Part shown: piece after piece, positions 52,125 through 61,564 of the stretch
Layout of the letters: every line of letters begins with the position of its first letter
Numbering within the stretch: position 1 is the stretch's first letter
NCBI RefSeq assembly: GCF_003261635.1
Contig: NZ_QFXK01000029.1
Span: forward strand, 479,941 to 543,940
Source of the DNA: Kribbella monticola
GTDB taxonomy: Bacteria > Actinomycetota > Actinomycetes > Propionibacteriales > Kribbellaceae
Length of the DNA stretch: 64,000 bases
Direction: 5' to 3'
Program-made: the position numbers and the translations under genes
Notes under the pieces: model-generated
Database searches by the model: none
The model's input: only the letters and a program-made list of their open reading frames with translations
Told to the model about the DNA's origin: nothing

Positions 52125-52125
<1 letters not shown>
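51172..52125 (+). CDS. GlxA-type regulator: DJ-1/PfpI domain plus AraC helix-turn-helix
   Basis: 317 residues. An N-terminal DJ-1/PfpI-like domain (LMEDVALFEFGVLSEVFG at the start; the nucleophile-elbow-like LLTVCSGAFVLGRAG with Cys near residue 105) is followed by an AraC-type DNA-binding domain (RRARMSDRTFARRFVAETG and ASESGFGTAALLRHHFRRV). Family members regulate amine, glycine betaine or related catabolism; the ligand here is unknown. Its stop overlaps the ATG of a GNAT gene by 1 nt (TGATG), linking the two. Confidence 0.92.
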
Positions 52126-52658
<533 letters not shown>

Positions 52659-52715
52659 CTCGTCAACTTCTGCCGGTTTGGTGGCAGCAGATTTCCTTTC
52701 TATTGTTGGCGAACC

Positions 52716-53249
52716 ATGCCTACGCACGCCTTCGTCGACGAGTCCTCAAGAGGCGGCTATCTGCTCTGCGCCGTAGTCCTGCTACCCGCCGATCTCGTAT
52801 CCGCTCGGCGCCTTCTCCGCGGTCTCTGCAAGCCCGGCCAGCGTCGCTTGCACATGAAGCACGAGAGTGACGGACGACGGCGAGAGATTCTCAGCGCCGT
52901 CACCCAGTTGGAATTCCAGACGCGGATCTACCGCGCGAGGCTCGGCGTCCGCTCCGAACGTCGCGCCCGGGACGAGTGCTTCCGGACGATGCTTCCCGAG
53001 TTGATCGGCGAGCTGGGCGTCGCGCGCATGGTGGTCGAATCCTGCGATCAGGACCGCCAAGACAACCAGGTGATCCGCGAGATGGTCTGGAAGGCTCAGG
53101 CAGAGGAGCAGTTCACCTATCTGCACTCGGCGCCGGCGAACGAGCCACTCCTGTGGCTTCCTGACATCGTCGCCTGGGCGGCGGGGCGAGGCGGGGACTG
53201 GCGACGCCGCTGCAGCGATCGGCTGCAGATCCGGGACATCGACCCCTAG
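52716..53249 (+). CDS. DUF3800-like protein
   Basis: 177 residues. AFVDES at the N-terminus, an internal MKHESDGRRREIL stretch, and LLWLPDIVAWAAG near the C-terminus follow the order of acidic positions seen in DUF3800 proteins, which are suspected to have an RNase H-like fold. The resemblance is weak and comes from motif order only; no activity is assigned. The ATG at 52716 has no clear ribosome site. GC content and codon use look slightly less biased than neighbours. Followed by a terminator hairpin at 53258-53294. Confidence 0.55.
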   Translation: MPTHAFVDESSRGGYLLCAVVLLPADLVSARRLLRGLCKPGQRRLHMKHESDGRRREILSAVTQLEFQTRIYRARLGVRSERRARDECFRTMLPELIGELGVARMVVESCDQDRQDNQVIREMVWKAQAEEQFTYLHSAPANEPLLWLPDIVAWAAGRGGDWRRRCSDRLQIRDIDP

Positions 53250-53257
53250 ACACGCGA

Positions 53258-53294
53258 AACCCGGGCGACCGACCGTCCGGACGGCTCCCGGGTT
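53258..53294. terminator. Hairpin after the DUF3800-like gene
   Basis: AACCCGGG (53258-53265) pairs with CCCGGGTT (53287-53294), with an inner CCGTCCGGACGG palindrome, 9 bp after the stop at 53249. Confidence 0.65.
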
Positions 53295-53363
53295 CACTTC
53301 CCACGGCTACTGCCTAGGCTGCTGTCAGTTTACACACTCGCGGCGGCACCCCACCAGCCTGTC

Positions 53364-53396
53364 CTGCGCCCTCCCGCTGTGGGCGGGAGGGCGCAG
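53364..53396. terminator. Hairpin after the DrrAB-type ABC operon
   Basis: CTGCGCCCTCCCGC (53364-53377) pairs perfectly with GCGGGAGGGCGCAG (53383-53396) around TGTGG, 11 bp beyond the stop of the minus-strand permease gene. Confidence 0.75.
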
Positions 53397-53406
53397 CGCT
53401 GTGGTT

Positions 53407-54225
53407 TCAGACTGAGCGTTGGTAGGTGCGGAAGGCTCGGGTGGAGAGGTAGGCGACGAAGAGGGTGAAGGCCAGCAGGTAGAGGCCGTGGCGGGTTACC
53501 GAGGACCAGTCGGGGTTGGCGGTCAGGGACTGGCGGGCGGCGACGGTGGCCCAGTCGACCGGGTTGAAGCGGGCGCCGACCTCGACCCAGTGCGGGGCGA
53601 GTTTCGGGTTCATCATGATCGACGACAGGAACGTCAGCGGCAGCGAGACGAACTGGAAGATGCCGATCAGCGCCTCCTGTTGCCGGGTGAGCAGGGCGAC
53701 CGCGTTCGAGAGCGAGCCGAACGCCGTACCGACGAGCATGGACGCGACGATCGTGACGACGTACCCGAGTCCGTTCCCGTCGTAGCGAGCCCCCGCCGCC
53801 AGGCCGATCGCGAACACCAGGATCGTCTGGATCACCGTGGTGGTCGCGTTGCTGAGCAACTGCCCCGCCATCAGCGCACCCCGGCGTACCGGCGAGGTGA
53901 GCATCCGGTCCATCACGCCGCGCTCCATGTCGGTGATGAACGTCGTCCCCGCCCAGCCACTCGACATCAACGCCGTCATCATCACGATGCCCGGCGTCAG
54001 GAACGCGATGTACGACGAGTCGGAGAAGCCCGGAAGCTTCACCACCCCCTTGAACAACTGCCCGAACAGCAGCAACCAGATCGCCGGCTGCACCAAGGTG
54101 AAAGCGATCAGGGCAGGAGACCTGTACTGCGCCCGCAACCAGCGACCCGTGATCATCGCGGTCTGTCCGGCCAGTCCGCCCGATCGAGCCGAGGACCGTA
54201 CCGCGGTAGCTGTCATCGTGGCCAT
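53407..54225 (-). CDS. ABC-2 type exporter permease (DrrB-like)
   Basis: 272 residues with six membrane helices and the ABC-2 signature around MERGVMDRMLTSPVRRGALM and LSSIMMNPKLAPHWV, as in daunorubicin-type DrrB permeases. It forms a drug or lipid exporter with the ATPase encoded just upstream; the ATG overlaps that stop by one base (TGATG). The substrate is unknown. The operon is probably controlled by the PadR regulator next upstream. Confidence 0.92.
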   Translation of the reverse strand: MATMTATAVRSSARSGGLAGQTAMITGRWLRAQYRSPALIAFTLVQPAIWLLLFGQLFKGVVKLPGFSDSSYIAFLTPGIVMMTALMSSGWAGTTFITDMERGVMDRMLTSPVRRGALMAGQLLSNATTTVIQTILVFAIGLAAGARYDGNGLGYVVTIVASMLVGTAFGSLSNAVALLTRQQEALIGIFQFVSLPLTFLSSIMMNPKLAPHWVEVGARFNPVDWATVAARQSLTANPDWSSVTRHGLYLLAFTLFVAYLSTRAFRTYQRSV

Positions 54226-55259
54226 CAGGCGGCCCTCTCCTTCTCCGCATCGGAAGCCCGCTCGGCCGCCCGGAAGGTGCGACCGGTGTAACGCAGGTAA
54301 ACGTCGTCCAGCGTCGGCCGGGCAACCGTGACGGCCGCGACCGCAATCTCCTGCTCCTCCAGCACACCCAGCACAGCCGGTACGGCGGTCGCACCGCGAT
54401 CCACCCGCGCTCGCAAGACGTTGCCCTCGACAACGATCTCGCCGATCCCGGGCAACTCGCTGATCAAGGAGTGCACCCGGTTCGCCGAAGTCGCGTCGGC
54501 GAGTTCGACCTGGACGGAGTCGCCGCGGAGCTCGGCCTTCAGTTCCTCGGGGCTGCCCGAGGCGACGACCTTGCCGTGGTCGACGATCGCGAGTTGCGCC
54601 GCGAGCCGGTCGGCCTCCTCCAGGTAGTGAGTGGTCAACAGGACAGTGAGTCCTTCGGCTGCGGAGAGCCGTTCGACCTCGGTCCACAGGTCCGCCCGCG
54701 CTTCTGGATCGAGCCCGGTAGTGGGCTCGTCGAGGAACAGCACCGTCGGCCGGTGCACGAGGCCGAGTGCGACGTCCAACTTGCGTTGCATGCCACCGGA
54801 GTACGTGCGGACCTGGCGATCCGCGGCGTCGGCGAGGCCGAAGCGTTCCAGGAGTTCGGCGGACCGGCGTACGGAGTCGGATTTGGACAGGCCGTAGATC
54901 CGGCCGCTGAGAACGAGGTTCTCGGTGCCGGTCGCCATCGGGTCGGAGCTGGACTTCTGCGGTACGTAGCCGATCGCCAGCCGGACCGCCTGCTGGTCGT
55001 TGACGACGTCGAGGCCGGCGACTCGCGCCGTACCGGAATCGGCCCGGGACAAGGTGGTCAGGATCTTCACCGCGGTGGACTTGCCGGCGCCGTTGGGCCC
55101 GAGCAGCCCCAGGACGACGCCCGCCGGCACGTCGAAGGTGAGGCCGTCGAGGGCACGGACGGGCGGCTTCTTGCGGGCCGCCGGGTAGGTCTTGACCAGG
55201 TCGGTCACCTCGATCGCGAGGTCACCGCCGCCGGTCCGGGCGTGCGTGGGTGGTGCCAT
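54225..55259 (-). CDS. ABC exporter ATP-binding protein (DrrA-like)
   Basis: 344 residues. Walker A GPNGAGKSTAVKIL (~53-66), signature YSGGMQRKLDVAL, Walker B VLFLDEPTTGLD, H-loop LLTTHYLEEA, and the C-terminal DrrA-type domain (VARPTLDDVYLRYTGR). GAGGAG 7 nt before the ATG at 55259 sets the start; five further residues are possible. It energises the permease encoded downstream. Such DrrAB pairs confer resistance to drugs or export lipids. Confidence 0.93.
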   Translation of the reverse strand: MAPPTHARTGGGDLAIEVTDLVKTYPAARKKPPVRALDGLTFDVPAGVVLGLLGPNGAGKSTAVKILTTLSRADSGTARVAGLDVVNDQQAVRLAIGYVPQKSSSDPMATGTENLVLSGRIYGLSKSDSVRRSAELLERFGLADAADRQVRTYSGGMQRKLDVALGLVHRPTVLFLDEPTTGLDPEARADLWTEVERLSAAEGLTVLLTTHYLEEADRLAAQLAIVDHGKVVASGSPEELKAELRGDSVQVELADATSANRVHSLISELPGIGEIVVEGNVLRARVDRGATAVPAVLGVLEEQEIAVAAVTVARPTLDDVYLRYTGRTFRAAERASDAEKERAA

Positions 55260-55417
55260 GGTCGAACTCCTCAAAGGTGTGACGAGGAGCCGATCCGTTC
55301 GAGCTGGCTATCCTGATGGTTGCGCCTTGGGTGCCAGGTCTCGCTTGCGGGATCGACTCGAGGAACTGCGGCCCTTGACCACGGCGTTGCCGCGCCCTGG
55401 TCGGGGGCCGTCCTGCG

Positions 55418-56113
55418 TTACAGACCTTCCGGTGGGACCTCCTTCAGCCAGGGCAGGTCCTCCCCGAAGTACTTCACGGGATCCTGCAGCACGTCCCTGG
55501 GCTTGATCCCCAGCTCGGCGACGAGCTCGTGCGTCCTGCGCCAGAAGGCACTGCCTTCGAGCCCGTCGACCCGGATCTCGGCCGCCAGCCCCTTCGCGTA
55601 GTCACGCTCGGCGGTGAGCACGGCGACCCGGAACTCGGACTCCACCCAGAAGATCCGCGGAAACTTCTTCGACTGCATGAACTCGTGCATCCCGACCAGC
55701 TGAGCGATCTCCTCGTCCAGCGCGACGACCCGCTGCTCGAGCAGCTCGACGACCCGGTCCGGCGGGAAGGCAGGGAGATAGGCCAGCCCGGCTTCCAGCT
55801 GCCGGAACTCCTTGGCCGGCGTGCCGAGCAGCTCGGTCAGCCAGTCGTCGAACTCGGCACGCCCGCTCTCGGTGATCGCGTAGACCGTGCGCTCCGGGCG
55901 ATTCCCGTCCCGCAGGGTTTCGACCGCCTCGATGAACCCGGCCTTCTCCAGCGCCGCGACGACGGAGTACAGGGAGCCGTAGTTGAGCTTGATGCTCACT
56001 TCCTTGCCGCGGCCTTTGAGCAGCGAGGAGATCTCGTACGGGTGCATCGGGCGCTCTCCGAGGCTGCCGAGCACGGCGAACGCGAGCGGATTCGCCACCT
56101 TGCGCTTAGCCAT
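55418..56113 (-). CDS. PadR family repressor
   Basis: 231 residues. The N-terminal winged helix (FAVLGSLGERPMHPYEISSLL, in parts, then YGSLYSVVAALEKAGFIEAV) is of the PadR class, and the C-terminal coiled coil (RVVELLEQRVVALDEEIAQL) is of the Vir type, used for dimerisation. It precedes the ABC exporter genes by 158 bp on the same strand. A perfect 7-2-7 palindrome 23 bp before its start is the likely operator for autoregulation and, by PadR custom, control of the exporter. Confidence 0.93.
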   Translation of the reverse strand: MAKRKVANPLAFAVLGSLGERPMHPYEISSLLKGRGKEVSIKLNYGSLYSVVAALEKAGFIEAVETLRDGNRPERTVYAITESGRAEFDDWLTELLGTPAKEFRQLEAGLAYLPAFPPDRVVELLEQRVVALDEEIAQLVGMHEFMQSKKFPRIFWVESEFRVAVLTAERDYAKGLAAEIRVDGLEGSAFWRRTHELVAELGIKPRDVLQDPVKYFGEDLPWLKEVPPEGL

Positions 56114-56135
56114 GCTGCACCTCCTCGATTCCGAT

Positions 56136-56151
56136 TACTCGAAATCGAGTA
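56136..56151. promoter_or_regulatory. PadR operator palindrome
   Basis: TACTCGA-AA-TCGAGTA, a perfect 7-2-7 palindrome 23 bp upstream of the PadR start codon. The sequence differs from the ATGT-N8-ACAT box of classical PadR. Confidence 0.7.
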
Positions 56152-56180
56152 TTAGACCTCGGATACCTGGTGTCAAGTAC

Positions 56181-56705
56181 TCAGGCAGGCCGCTCGAAGA
56201 TCAGCTCCAGGCCGTCTTCTTCGTCCCACTGCTCCCCGTTCCGGGTGAAGCCGAACGGTGCGATGGTCGCCAGCGATGCCACGTTGTCGGGGCTGATGGT
56301 GGCCCGGACCACGCGTACCGCGGACTCCGCGGCCGCCCTGTCGAGCAGCGCGGCCAGGATCGCCTTCGCGTAGCCACGCCGCTGGTACTGCGGGTCGACG
56401 GTGTACCCGACCTCGACCATGCCGTCCGCGTCGGGCGGCCCGTGGAACCCGGCGTAGCCGACCACCACCTCACCTTGAGCTTCCGGCGGCGTGGCGAGAA
56501 CGGCTCGGGCGATCCAGCCGGCCGCCTCCGGCTGGGTCTCGAGCTGCTTGAGCCGGTAGTTCCACAACCACTTCGCGCGGTCGCCGACGAACAACTCGCC
56601 GAGTTCGACGCCGGATTCGGCGCGGGCGGTGGGCAGGTCACCGTCGAGCAGGGCGGACATGGTCTTGGCGGACAGCTCCGCGAAGCGGACTTGGTGAGAG
56701 GTCAT
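56181..56705 (-). CDS. GNAT family acetyltransferase
   Basis: 174 residues with a GNAT fold: the acetyl-CoA loop is VDPQYQRRGYAKAILAALL (residues ~105-123) and the motif B end is NVASLATIAPFGFTRNGEQ. The N-terminus (MTSHQVRFAELSAKTMSALL) matches RimJ/RimL-like acetyltransferases without clear substrate. Divided from adenosine deaminase (same strand) by 42 bp. Common actinobacterial gene; function not resolved. Confidence 0.87.
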   Translation of the reverse strand: MTSHQVRFAELSAKTMSALLDGDLPTARAESGVELGELFVGDRAKWLWNYRLKQLETQPEAAGWIARAVLATPPEAQGEVVVGYAGFHGPPDADGMVEVGYTVDPQYQRRGYAKAILAALLDRAAAESAVRVVRATISPDNVASLATIAPFGFTRNGEQWDEEDGLELIFERPA

Positions 56706-56747
56706 GCGATCGACTCTGCGGTGCGCGGAGGCCGGCCGTCCAACGGA

Positions 56748-57827
56748 TTAGGCGAGCGCCTCGGCGTACCAGGGCTTGATCACGGTGTCGATGATCGCGA
56801 GCCGCTCGTCGAACGGGATGAAGGCCGACTTCATCGCGTTGATGGCGAACCAACGGAAGTCGGCCAGTCCGTAGTCGAAGGCCTCGGCGAGCAAGGCCAG
56901 CTCGCGGCTCATCGACGTACCGCTCATCAGCCGGTTGTCGGTGTTCACGGTGACCCGGAACTTCAGTTGGGTGAGCAGCCCGATCGGGTGCTGGGCGATC
57001 GAGTCGGCCGCGCCGGTCTGCAGGTTGGAGCTCGGGCACATCTCCAGCGGAATCCGGCGGTCGCGCACGTACGCCGCCAGTCGGCCGAGCTCGACCTTGC
57101 CGTCGAGGCCGGCCGACGCGTCGTACGAGATGTCGTCGATGATCCGGACGCCGTGGCCGAGCCGGTCCGCGCCGCACCATTGAATCGCCTGCCAGATCGA
57201 CGGCAGGCCGAACGCCTCGCCGGCGTGGATGGTGAAGTGGGCGTTCTCACGCTGCAGATACTCGAACGCGTCCAGGTGCCGGGTGGGTGGGTAGCCCGCT
57301 TCGGCGCCGGCGATGTCGAAGCCGACCACCCCGGCATCGCGATAGGCGACCGCGAGCTGCGCGATCTCCATCGAGCGCGCCTGGTGCCGCATCGCCGTCA
57401 GCAGCTGACGAGCGACGATCGGACGTTCGGCTTTCGCCATGCCGTCCTCGAAGCCCGCGCGGACCGCGTCCACCACCTGCTCCAGCGACAACCCGGCCGT
57501 CAGGTGCTGCTCCGGCGCGTAGCGGATCTCGGCGTACACGACGCCGTCCGCCGCCAGGTCCTGCACGCACTCGCTCGCGACCCGGGTGATCGCGTCGGCG
57601 TTCTGCATCACCGCGACGGTGTGGTCGAACGTCTCCAGATAGCGTTCCAGCGAGCCGGAGTCCGCCGACTCCACGAACCACTGCCCGAGTTCACCGGCGT
57701 CGGTCCGCGGCAACCGGTGCCCGATGTCGGCGGCCAGCTCCACGATCGTCGCCGGCCGCAGGCCACCGTCCAGGTGGTCGTGCAACAACACCTTCGGCGC
57801 ATCCGCCAACTGCCCAGCCGAGATCAT
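56748..57827 (-). CDS. add: Adenosine deaminase
   Basis: 359 residues, usual length. Zinc ligands and catalytic groups are visible: HDHLDGG at residues 16-22, [12 protein letters not shown] with the catalytic Glu, and LGHGVRI. Near the end NTDN replaces the more common NTDD: the zinc-binding Asp is present, the second Asp is Asn, which I recall is frequent in actinobacterial members. It converts adenosine to inosine in purine salvage. ATG at 57827. Near, but divergent from, the ABC exporter pair. Confidence 0.93.
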   Translation of the reverse strand: MISAGQLADAPKVLLHDHLDGGLRPATIVELAADIGHRLPRTDAGELGQWFVESADSGSLERYLETFDHTVAVMQNADAITRVASECVQDLAADGVVYAEIRYAPEQHLTAGLSLEQVVDAVRAGFEDGMAKAERPIVARQLLTAMRHQARSMEIAQLAVAYRDAGVVGFDIAGAEAGYPPTRHLDAFEYLQRENAHFTIHAGEAFGLPSIWQAIQWCGADRLGHGVRIIDDISYDASAGLDGKVELGRLAAYVRDRRIPLEMCPSSNLQTGAADSIAQHPIGLLTQLKFRVTVNTDNRLMSGTSMSRELALLAEAFDYGLADFRWFAINAMKSAFIPFDERLAIIDTVIKPWYAEALA

Positions 57828-57919
57828 GCCGCCATCCTGCCAGCCCGTACTACGGGTCCGGTCGCCCGATCCGGCAAACGTTCAAGATTTCTGGGGGTGG
57901 GGAGTGCCATGGTGAGCAG

Positions 57920-59719
57920 ATGGCCGGCTTGCGCAATCGTCCCGAGTGGCAGTTCTTCGCCGTACTGCCGAAGGCTGATCCTGTGCTGGCCACGGCCTGG
58001 TGGCTGCTCCTGCTGCTGCGCGGCGCACTCCCGGCCGTGTTCGCGATCGCGATGGGCTGGCTGATCGGCGCCGTCCAGCATCATGACGAGCTGGCCGGAC
58101 CGCTCACTTTGATGGGTACGACGTTCATCCTGCTGCAGGTGCTGACGCCCGTGCACCAGGCGGTCAGCGCCAATCTCGGCAGCCGGGTGGCCGCGTGGCT
58201 CAACGACGAGCTGGCCCGGGCGTGCGTGGAGCCGCCGGGGATCGGGCATCTGGAAGATCCGGAGCTGATGGAAGATCTCACGGTCGCGCGTGAGTTCGAT
58301 CGCGGTCAGACCGGGCCGCCGATGTACATGAACGTGGACTTCACCGCGACCAGCTTGGTGGAGATGGCCGGCGGGATCGCTGCTGCCGTGGTGTTGTTGG
58401 GGTTCACGTGGTGGGCGCCGTTGGTGCTGGTGGTGGCGTGGAGCGCGACGCATTGGCTGCTGCGGGAGAGCGGCGTCTGGCGCGATCGGAACACCTCCGA
58501 AGTTCGTTCTGCACAACGGCATGCGGATTACGCGTATCAGCTGGCTGTCGAGCCGGGGGCCGCGAAGGAGTTGCGGTTGTTCGGGCTGGCGGGGTGGGCG
58601 GTCGAGCGGTTCACCGAGCGACGGCGTCGGTTGTTCGAGTTGCAGTACAAGGCGACGCGGCTGCGGGAGCGGCCGATGATCTGGAGTCTGCTGATCGTGG
58701 CGGTGGCCAACGGGTTGGTCTTCTGGGCGCTCGGGTCGGCAGCTGTGGGTGGCAGTCTGGCGCTGGACCGGCTGGTCGTGTTCGCGCAGGTCGCTGTCGG
58801 GGTGAGCTCGATCGCCTTCGGCGGCTTGAACTGGGTACTCGACGGAGCCGCCGCGCCTGTCGTCGCAGTACGGAAGCTGAAACCCGCGATGGCACCGGCG
58901 GGGGCATTGTCCGGTCCGGCTTCGTCGGGTGGTGGTGGGAGCGGGCCGGTCGAGATCAGGATCCGGGAGCTGAGTTTCACCTATCCCCGGTCGGAGCGGC
59001 CGGTGTTCGACGGGCTGGAACTGACGATCCCGGCCGGGTCGTCGCTGGCGGTCGTCGGGCAGAACGGCGCGGGCAAGACCACGCTCGCCAAACTGCTGTG
59101 CCGGCTCTACGACCCTGGCTCTGGGTCGATCGAGGTCGACGGCGTGGATCTGCGGGAGCTCGACGTGGACGCGTGGCGGACGCGAGTCGCCGCGGTCTTC
59201 CAGGACTTTCTTCGCCTCGAGCTTTCGCTGCGGGACAACGTCGCACCCGGCGGTGCCCCCGAAGCGGACATCCTTGCCGCGCTGGCAGACGCCGGTGCGG
59301 GCGACCTGGCCGACCTCGACACCCGGCTCGCCACGGGGTACGAAGGCGGCACCGACCTGTCCGGCGGTCAGTGGCAACGAGTCGCGCTGGCCCGAGCGCT
59401 GTGCGCAGTACGGCAAGGGGCCGGGCTGGTGCTGCTGGACGAGCCGACCGCACAGTTGGATGTTCGCGGCGAGGCGGCGATCTTCGACCGGATCCTGACG
59501 GCGACGCGCGGAATCACCACGATCCTTGTCTCCCATCGGTTCTCGACCGTCCGGCATGCCGATCGGATCTGCGTGCTGGAACACGGGCGGGCGGTCGAGC
59601 TCGGCAGCCACGACGAGTTGATGGCGTTGCGCGGGCGGTACCGGACGATGTTCGACCTGCAGGCGCAGCGGTTCGCGGCCGAGGTCGACGAGGAGGGGAT
59701 GAGCTATGACACGCTCTGA
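57920..59719 (+). CDS. ABC exporter subunit A with canonical ATPase motifs
   Basis: 599 residues: six-helix exporter domain and a C-terminal ATPase with Walker A GQNGAGKTTLAKLL (~378-391), signature LSGGQWQR (~480), Walker B LVLLDEPTAQLD and H-loop LVSHRFS, all intact. The membrane part lacks a strong exporter family name. The ATG at 57920 lacks an ideal ribosome site. The downstream subunit overlaps by 14 bp, and the two probably form a heterodimer. Substrate unknown; the SGGQWQR type is typical of exporters of peptides and lantibiotic-like compounds, but no peptide gene is present. Confidence 0.9.
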   Translation: MAGLRNRPEWQFFAVLPKADPVLATAWWLLLLLRGALPAVFAIAMGWLIGAVQHHDELAGPLTLMGTTFILLQVLTPVHQAVSANLGSRVAAWLNDELARACVEPPGIGHLEDPELMEDLTVAREFDRGQTGPPMYMNVDFTATSLVEMAGGIAAAVVLLGFTWWAPLVLVVAWSATHWLLRESGVWRDRNTSEVRSAQRHADYAYQLAVEPGAAKELRLFGLAGWAVERFTERRRRLFELQYKATRLRERPMIWSLLIVAVANGLVFWALGSAAVGGSLALDRLVVFAQVAVGVSSIAFGGLNWVLDGAAAPVVAVRKLKPAMAPAGALSGPASSGGGGSGPVEIRIRELSFTYPRSERPVFDGLELTIPAGSSLAVVGQNGAGKTTLAKLLCRLYDPGSGSIEVDGVDLRELDVDAWRTRVAAVFQDFLRLELSLRDNVAPGGAPEADILAALADAGAGDLADLDTRLATGYEGGTDLSGGQWQRVALARALCAVRQGAGLVLLDEPTAQLDVRGEAAIFDRILTATRGITTILVSHRFSTVRHADRICVLEHGRAVELGSHDELMALRGRYRTMFDLQAQRFAAEVDEEGMSYDTL

Positions 59720-61493
59720 CGACCTGCCGAAGGCGATTCCGGCGATGTGGCGACTGTGCAAACTCGGCTATCAGCACGAACCCGGCCTGCTCGTCTTCGC
59801 CTTCGTGATGACCCTGCTGGCAGCACTCCCCGACGCTCTGCTCGCCTTGTGGTTGAAGGTCCTGGCCGACGGCGTACTACGTGGCGACAGGCAGGCCGTG
59901 TTTCTCGCAGCCGCCGGGATGGCGTTGTCGGTGACGGCGACCTGGTTCCTGCGCACGCTGTCGGCGCGGATCTCTCGACGGTTCCGGGACCGGGTCACGA
60001 TCATGCTGGAGGCTCACGTCGCCCGGCTGCAGGCGACCGTGGCCACTGTCGAGCACCACGAACGCCGCGACTATCTGGACCGGTTGTCGGTGCTGCGCAA
60101 GCAGGTGTTCGTGCTCGACCACATGTACATGTCGCTCTTCTCGACCTGCGGCTGGATACTTCGGCTCGCCGTGACGATCGCCCTGCTGATGTCGATCAAC
60201 CCGGTGCTGGCGTTGCTGTTGCTGTTCGCTGTGCCCACTGTGATCAGTTCCAGTTGGCGGCCGGGCGTGGAGCGCGAGACCGAGGAGAAGAACGCTTCCC
60301 ACCAACGGCTGGCTGATCACCTCTTCCGTACGGCGACCAGTCCGGCGCCAGGCAAGGATGTCCGGGTCACCGGTATCGGTCCATCGCTGGTGACGGATCG
60401 ACGCAGTGAGTGGGAGCGGTGGTACGGGCCGATCGCGCGAGTCCGGTGGACGAGCGCCGGGTGGCACGCGGCTGCGTGGGCGATCTTCGGCGCGGGGTAC
60501 GTCGGGGCCGTGTTGTTCGTGGCGACCGGGCTCGACGCCTCGGTCGGAGCCGTGCTGCTGATCCTCGCCGCGGGCGCGCGACTCTCGTCGTACATCGGGG
60601 CGACGGTCGGCGAGATCGGCTTCCTGCGCGGGATCTGGCTGGACGGCTCGCGGCGGCTGGTCTGGCTGGAGAATTACGCGGCGTCGTTCGACGCGGACGC
60701 CGATCTGCCGGTGCCGTCACGCCTCGTCGACGGGATCCGGCTGGAGGAGGTGTCCTTCCGGTACGCCGGCGCGGAGAAGGTTGCCCTCGACAACGTTTCC
60801 CTGCATCTTCCGGCCGGCAAGGTGATCGCGATCGTGGGCGAGAACGGGGCCGGGAAGTCGACGCTGGTCAAGCTGATCGCCAAGCTGTACGAACCGACGA
60901 GCGGGCGCATCCTGCTGGACGGGCAGCCGCTGGCCCGGATCCCGGCCGACGCGTGGCGGGACCGGATCGCCGGGGCGTTCCAGGACTTCTTCCGGTTCGA
61001 GTTCCAGGCCCGGCACAGTGTCGGGCTGGGGGACCTGCCGCGGTTGGACGACGAGGCCGCCGTGTCGACCGCGGTTGGCCGGGCGGGCGCCGACGACGTG
61101 GTCGAGCGGCTCGAGGAAGGCCTGGACACCCAACTCGGGTCGACCTGGCCGGGCGGCGCCGAGATCAGCTTCGGCCAGTGGCAGAAACTCGCGCTGGCCC
61201 GCGGCTTCATGCGCGACAAACCACTCCTGCTGGTCCTCGACGAACCGACGGCCGCGCTGGACGCGGAAACCGAACACGCCCTCTTCGAACGCTACGCCGA
61301 AGCCGCCCGCTCCAGCACCGACGGCCGGATCACCGTCCTGGTCTCCCACCGCTTCTCCACCGTCCGCATGGCCGACCTCATCATCGTCCTGGACGGCGCC
61401 CACCTCATCGAAACCGGCACCCACGACACCCTGATGACCCAAGCCGGCCACTACGCCGACCTCTACAACCTCCAAGCCACCGCCTACCGCTGA
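59706..61493 (+). CDS. ABC exporter subunit B with altered signature
   Basis: 595 residues: exporter membrane domain, then ATPase with Walker A GENGAGKSTLVKLI (~377-390) and Walker B LLVLDEPTAALD intact; the signature is ISFGQWQK (~487) instead of LSGGQ. Pairs with the preceding subunit into a heterodimer with partly asymmetric sites. ATG at 59706 lies inside the last codons of the first subunit, implying coupled translation. Confidence 0.9.
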   Translation: MTRSDDLPKAIPAMWRLCKLGYQHEPGLLVFAFVMTLLAALPDALLALWLKVLADGVLRGDRQAVFLAAAGMALSVTATWFLRTLSARISRRFRDRVTIMLEAHVARLQATVATVEHHERRDYLDRLSVLRKQVFVLDHMYMSLFSTCGWILRLAVTIALLMSINPVLALLLLFAVPTVISSSWRPGVERETEEKNASHQRLADHLFRTATSPAPGKDVRVTGIGPSLVTDRRSEWERWYGPIARVRWTSAGWHAAAWAIFGAGYVGAVLFVATGLDASVGAVLLILAAGARLSSYIGATVGEIGFLRGIWLDGSRRLVWLENYAASFDADADLPVPSRLVDGIRLEEVSFRYAGAEKVALDNVSLHLPAGKVIAIVGENGAGKSTLVKLIAKLYEPTSGRILLDGQPLARIPADAWRDRIAGAFQDFFRFEFQARHSVGLGDLPRLDDEAAVSTAVGRAGADDVVERLEEGLDTQLGSTWPGGAEISFGQWQKLALARGFMRDKPLLLVLDEPTAALDAETEHALFERYAEAARSSTDGRITVLVSHRFSTVRMADLIIVLDGAHLIETGTHDTLMTQAGHYADLYNLQATAYR

Positions 61494-61564
61494 CCCCCAC
61501 ACTGCCCTTGGAATCCCCGCGATGCCCTTCGTGTCGGACCATCCGCAGGCCAGAGGGTGGTGCC

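Noticed and set aside
55983..58064. 693-codon plus-strand frame over GNAT and adenosine deaminase genes
   Set aside because: Antisense to two well-supported genes and without domain features.
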